Assembly (NCBI GenBank): GCA_052258065.1
Contig: JBQQPY010000002.1
Span: forward strand, 496,001-560,000
DNA: 64,000 bases
Direction: 5' to 3'
From: JBQQPY01 sp052258065
GTDB taxonomy: Bacteria > Pseudomonadota > Gammaproteobacteria > Enterobacterales > Enterobacteriaceae
In this document: positions 60,745-64,000 of the stretch, in pieces
Position numbering within the stretch: the first letter of the stretch is position 1
How the letters are laid out: each line of letters begins with the position of its first letter
Program-made: the position numbers and the translations under genes
The notes under the pieces: generated by a model
The model's input: the letters and a program-made list of their open reading frames with translations, nothing else
Told to the model about the DNA's origin: nothing
Database searches by the model: none

Positions 60745-61820
60745 CATTAATATTTTATTAAATGAAGCATAGCTTACTACTCAATGCTGATTGAGGCAAT
60801 TCCTGATTGTAGAGCCAGAGATATCAGTACAGCTTGATCTCAAGCCCTTCACTACAAAAATACTAGTTTTGCAGCATATCTTCCCATTAAATTGCTAAAC
60901 TATATCATTTTCTTTTAGGTGCATTAGTTATGCTAGAATGATGTTCTATATCAATTTTGCACACAAGTCGTCGAGCGCATGTTCCTCCGTAGATAAGCAT
61001 TTTTGTAGAAAAAAGACAATCTGTAAATTATTTCTTATAATACCGTAAGTACCCGACAAATCGCTACGGAGTGTGCTCAACTAAGATCGCTCAAGAAGCT
61101 TCTCGTGCATTAGGCGAAATCTTGGCTTTGTTTTACTTTTAATTAAAAATTAAATTTTACTGATAAGTAAAAGAGTTTTTTATTTTTTTAAGTTTTTCTT
61201 AGAAAGAAGTGGTTTAATTAGCAGAATAGAGAAACTTTAAAGCAGTGGTGAAAACTTTATAGAGATAGATAAAAACTTATAAAGCCCCTCAATCTATATC
61301 TACGAAAAGATAACGTCTGCATGTTTTATTTAACATTTTCGAAGATATTCCACATCAATATGCAGGTAACTGGACTCATAGCTTTTAAACGCTTTATGCT
61401 TTAGTTTTTCTCTTTCTCCTGTATATCACGCAAACTCTCTAATCCATTCCTGCGTAAACAGCGATCCGAGCCAGATCGATATAAGGCGAGGCTGAAGAAT
61501 TAACCTAGGACAGCCAAGAGCTTGTCTAATGCGATAAAAGCGTCTTCTGCAGGAAAACGGTGGCGGCCTCCTGACCAGGCAAAAGCATCGTCTGCAAACG
61601 ATGAAAATGTGCCTATAACCCTTAACGCTATCTCGTTTTTACCATTTAGAAACGGTCAATTTAGCAATGCGATAACGCTTAGTTAAGTAAATGTCAGCTC
61701 GTTGCTTGCTTAAAGAGCGGCTCTGATTTTAGCTATTATAGCTGCCTGACTATAAAGCCTAACCATCATGACATTTTGCTCTTCACATCTATCAGCAGCT
61801 ATCTTGCCACGAACGGGGCT
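60745..61820 (-). mobile_element. IS481-family element, near full length, decayed
   Basis: Minus-strand copy about 1.07 kb long with the same landmarks as the 21490-22540 copy: the C-terminal region near 60830-60990, the DDE core near 61000-61130, the N-terminal region with CTCCTGTATATCACGCAAAC near 61430, and the 5' end near 61800. No long frame. Confidence 0.6.
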
Positions 61821-61839
61821 GCATGATGAAACATATGCG

Positions 61840-61945
61840 ATTTAAGATCTCACGTCTTGAGTTTGCAAATTTGAAAAAATAACTGATTTATGGTTTTCTG
61901 CTTTTTCGGTAAAATAAAAAAAGAAAAATCAGCGGCGGAATGACA
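61840..61945 (+). repeat. AT-rich terminal module, E type, upstream of tgt
   Basis: It contains GATTTAAGATCTCACG, AATAACTGATTTATGG, TTTCTGCTTTTTCGGTAAAA, AAAGAAAAATCAGCGGCGGA, ATGAC. The same order appears near 3925-4060 and, in part, 25480-25545. It ends about 100 bases before the tgt start. Confidence 0.5.
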
Positions 61946-62042
61946 TATCGGCATCCGATATCTTTCTTAGATATCTTTTAATAATCGCTTATTGTGCGAT
62001 TTTTAAGCAAAGTAAAATTCCGCCCTAACTGTTGGAGGATAT

Positions 62043-63191
62043 GTGAAATATCAATTACTGAAAACTGATGGCCAGGCCCGGCGCGGACGTCTAGTATTTA
62101 AGCGTGGTATTGTGGAAACACCGGCGTTTATTCCGGTAGGCACTTATGGTACCGTAAAGAGCATGACACCTGAAGAAGTGAAAGAAACCGGCGCGCAGAT
62201 CCTGCTAGGTAATGCCTTTCACCTTTGGCTGCGCCCGGGTCAGTTAATAATAAAGATGCACGGTGATTTGCACGATTTTATGCAGTGGCACGGTCCAATA
62301 CTGACCGATTCCGGCGGGTTCCAGGTATTTAGCCTCGGAAAAATTCGAAAAATCACCGAAGAAGGCGTGCATTTCCGCAACCCTATCAACGGCACCACGA
62401 TTTTCCTAAGCCCCGAGAAATCTATGGAAATTCAGTATGATCTAGGTTCCGATATCGTCATGATTTTTGATGAATGCACGCCCTATCCTTCCGATTGGAA
62501 TTACGCTAAACGCTCGATGGAAATATCGTTACGCTGGGCGGCCCGCAGTCGACAACGTTTTGATGAACTTGAAAACCCTAATGCGCTGTTCGGCATTATT
62601 CAGGGTGGTGTTTATAAAGATTTACGAGATGTATCGCTACAAAGGTTAATAGAGATCGGTTTTGATGGTTACGCTGTGGGCGGCTTAGCGGTAGGCGAAC
62701 CAAAATCCGATATGCATCGTATTTTATCGCAAACGTGCCCAAAGATCCCAGCGAATAAGCCGCGCTATTTAATGGGTGTGGGCAAACCTGAAGATTTAGT
62801 GGAAGGGGTTCGCCGCGGTATCGATATGTTCGATTGCGTCATGCCGACCCGTAATGCTCGCAATGGTCATCTTTTTGTTACCGATGGCGTTGTGAAAATA
62901 CGTAACGCCCGGTATAAAGACAATATCGCACCGCTCGACACTGAATGTACTTGTTACACCTGTGGCCATTATAGCCGAGCATACTTACATCATCTTGACC
63001 GTTGCAATGAAATATTAGGCGCGCGTTTAAACACTATTCATAACTTACGTTATTACCAGCGCTTGATGGCGAGTTTACGCCAGGCTATCGATGACGGTAA
63101 ATTAGAGTACTTTGTAGGTGAGTTCTATAACCGGCTAGGCAAGCCGGCACCACCGTTAGTCCTTGAATTAAATAAAAATGAGGGAACTTAA
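62043..63191 (+). CDS. tgt: tRNA-guanine transglycosylase
   Basis: Exchanges G34 for preQ1 in tRNAs with GUN anticodons (queuosine pathway). It has 382 residues (375 in E. coli), intact. The start is GTG 62043, placed by homology (MKYQLLKTDGQARRGRLVFKRG) and by TTGGAGGAT six bases upstream. Catalytic residues are Asp in LTDSGGFQVFSLG and the nucleophile Asp in GIDMFDCVMPTRNARNGHLF. The zinc site is CTCYTCGHYSRAYLHH. It is followed directly by yajC and secD, the standard order. queA, which would act next in the pathway, is missing from its usual place upstream. Confidence 0.97.
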   Translation: MKYQLLKTDGQARRGRLVFKRGIVETPAFIPVGTYGTVKSMTPEEVKETGAQILLGNAFHLWLRPGQLIIKMHGDLHDFMQWHGPILTDSGGFQVFSLGKIRKITEEGVHFRNPINGTTIFLSPEKSMEIQYDLGSDIVMIFDECTPYPSDWNYAKRSMEISLRWAARSRQRFDELENPNALFGIIQGGVYKDLRDVSLQRLIEIGFDGYAVGGLAVGEPKSDMHRILSQTCPKIPANKPRYLMGVGKPEDLVEGVRRGIDMFDCVMPTRNARNGHLFVTDGVVKIRNARYKDNIAPLDTECTCYTCGHYSRAYLHHLDRCNEILGARLNTIHNLRYYQRLMASLRQAIDDGKLEYFVGEFYNRLGKPAPPLVLELNKNEGT

Positions 63192-63524
63192 ATGAGCTTT
63201 TTCGTTTCTGATTCTGTTGCCGATACCAATGCTCCGTCTCAGTCAAGTCCTTACTCTCTAATCCTAATACTGATCGTTTTTGGTTTAATCTTTTATTTCA
63301 TAATCCTGCGCCCACAGCAAAAACGCGCTAAGACACATAAAGAGTTGATGAATTCTATTTCTAAAGGAGATGAAGTTCTAACGACCAGCGGTCTTATGGG
63401 GCGCGTGGTGAAAGTCACAAATACCGGCTACATTTCCATCGCGCTCAACGATACTAATGAAGTAATCATCAAGCGTGACTTTGTTGCTGCTATTTTGCCG
63501 AAAGGTACAATAAAAGCGCTGTAA
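63192..63524 (+). CDS. yajC: Preprotein translocase accessory subunit YajC
   Basis: Single-span membrane protein of the SecDF-YajC complex. It has 110 residues, the E. coli length. Membrane segment at about 19-39 (YSLILILIVFGLIFYFIILRP), then the basic RPQQKRAKTHKELMNSISKGDEVLTTSGLMGRV block and a short beta domain. Intact; the ATG follows the tgt stop with no gap, so translation is probably coupled. Confidence 0.97.
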   Translation: MSFFVSDSVADTNAPSQSSPYSLILILIVFGLIFYFIILRPQQKRAKTHKELMNSISKGDEVLTTSGLMGRVVKVTNTGYISIALNDTNEVIIKRDFVAAILPKGTIKAL

Positions 63525-63552
63525 TAAACGATTCATCCAAAAGAGAACTGCT

Positions 63553-64000
63553 GTGCTAAACCATTATCCTTTATGGAAATACATCATGCTAGTATTGGCG
63601 CTAGTCGTCGGGTTGCTGTATGCGCTTCCTAACTTGTATGGTGAGGATCCTGCCATACAGATCACAGGCGCGCGAGGCGCTATCGCCAGCGAATCAACGC
63701 TGGTGCAGATCCGGAATATATTAGAACAACAGCATATCCTCAGCAAATCTATTGCCCTGGAAAATGGCGCTATTCTGGCGCGTTTTTCTAACTCGGATAT
63801 ACAATTTCATGCTCGAGAGGCTTTGATGAATGCTCTCGACAAGAATTATATCGTAGCGCTTAATCTAGCGCCGGCCACCCCCACTTGGTTAGCCATGCTA
63901 GTGCCAGCGCCGATGAAGCTCGGTCTAGATTTGCGCGGCGGCGTTCACTTCCTGATGGAAATAGACATGGACACCGCGCTTAATAAGCGGCAGGAAGAGA
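63553..64000 (+). CDS. secD: Protein translocase subunit SecD, 5' part (runs off the window)
   Basis: Membrane subunit of SecDF that uses the proton gradient to pull proteins across. 149 residues are visible. Start GTG 63553 gives MLNHYPLWKYIMLVLALVVGLLYALPNLYGEDPAIQITGARGA, matching E. coli MLNRYPLWKYVMLIVV. The first membrane segment is at about 10-28, followed by the periplasmic P1 base. The conserved PMKLGLDLRGGVHFLMEIDMDTAL lies near the edge. The open frame continues to 64000 with no lesion. 28 bases separate it from yajC. Confidence 0.97.
   Translation, partial: MLNHYPLWKYIMLVLALVVGLLYALPNLYGEDPAIQITGARGAIASESTLVQIRNILEQQHILSKSIALENGAILARFSNSDIQFHAREALMNALDKNYIVALNLAPATPTWLAMLVPAPMKLGLDLRGGVHFLMEIDMDTALNKRQEE

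Larger units (their letters stand above)
59510..62042. other. Long IS-filled gap between dead rpoE and tgt
   Basis: In order: an IS1595-like 3' scrap (about 59690-59790), an IS630-A left end only (about 59790-59915), IS630-B on minus (about 59915-60425, and again 60580-60700 with ALPLRPEK), IS481 on minus (about 60745-61820), and an E-type module (about 61840-61945) just before tgt. queA, the usual gene upstream of tgt, and nadB, usually beside rpoE, are absent. Confidence 0.65.

Noticed and set aside
1..64000. CRISPR array or phage island
   Set aside because: The repeats are long, diverged and dispersed, with transposase-like translations. There are no short regularly spaced repeats, no cas genes and no phage structural genes.
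1..64000. tRNA and rRNA genes
   Set aside because: I looked for the T-loop GTTCGA-TC pattern with a matching acceptor stem and found none that folds; short hits such as GGTTCGAATAAG at 2151 lack the rest of a tRNA. A covariance-model search would be decisive.
1..64000. A new multi-gene biological system
   Set aside because: Every intact gene belongs to a well-known enterobacterial family in its expected order, and the unexplained DNA is recurrent IS debris. Nothing supports an undescribed operon or defence system here.

Overview
The window looks like a chromosomal stretch from a host-restricted gammaproteobacterial endosymbiont of the Enterobacterales, most likely a Sodalis-allied insect symbiont. 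Evidence for this: every recognisable gene is an ordinary enterobacterial housekeeping gene in enterobacterial order, only about half of the DNA is coding, and most of the rest is IS debris in many stages of decay. There is no phage, CRISPR, restriction system or secondary-metabolite cluster, and I could not recognise any tRNA or rRNA gene. The species assignment is inference.

Layout: 1-8.6 kb holds the translation cluster thrS(partial)-infC-rpmI-rplT // pheS-pheT-ihfA, split by 2.3 kb of IS debris that carries a stranded pheM leader remnant. Next come trpS with a gph stub (10.7-11.9 kb), spoT-rpoZ-gmk (13.0-16.1 kb), rsmD (18.3-18.9 kb), broken digH (20.2-21.4 kb), lolB (22.6-23.2 kb) and, divergently, hemA-prfA-prmC (25.6-28.8 kb). 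Then follow sucA-sucB (31.1-35.2 kb, with no sdh or sucCD beside them), mrcB (38.9-41.3 kb), the Lon-family gene lonH with a dead divergent matP (41.8-44.2 kb) and dacC (47.9-49.1 kb). The operon rpoE-rseA-rseB(all dead)-rseC-lepA-lepB-rnc-era-recO-pdxJ-acpS(dead) reads on the minus strand (50.9-59.5 kb). tgt-yajC-secD(partial) closes the window.

The spaces between these islands are filled by fossils of at least five IS types: two IS630-family elements (called A and B here), an IS481-family element, an IS1595-family element and one IS200/IS605-like tnpA. None has an intact transposase frame. One IS630-A copy sits inside an IS481 copy, so the order of insertion can be read directly. Two facing IS630-A copies share a perfect 176-bp inverted repeat although the sequence on both sides has diverged.

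Functionally, what survives is translation (tRNA charging, ribosomal proteins, initiation and release factors), protein export (lepB, lolB, yajC, secD), peptidoglycan synthesis and trimming (mrcB, dacC), ppGpp metabolism (spoT), haem and PLP synthesis (hemA, pdxJ), RNA processing and ribosome maturation (rnc, era, rsmD, tgt, lepA) and 2-oxoglutarate dehydrogenase. The most striking pattern is that eight otherwise complete genes (infC, ihfA, hemA, digH, sucA, sucB, mrcB, dacC), plus the rseB remnant, change frame at a mononucleotide run. All but hemA are restored by one added base. This means either tract-slippage expression or under-called homopolymers in the assembly, and the two must be separated before these genes are called dead. 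I found no convincing new multi-gene system.
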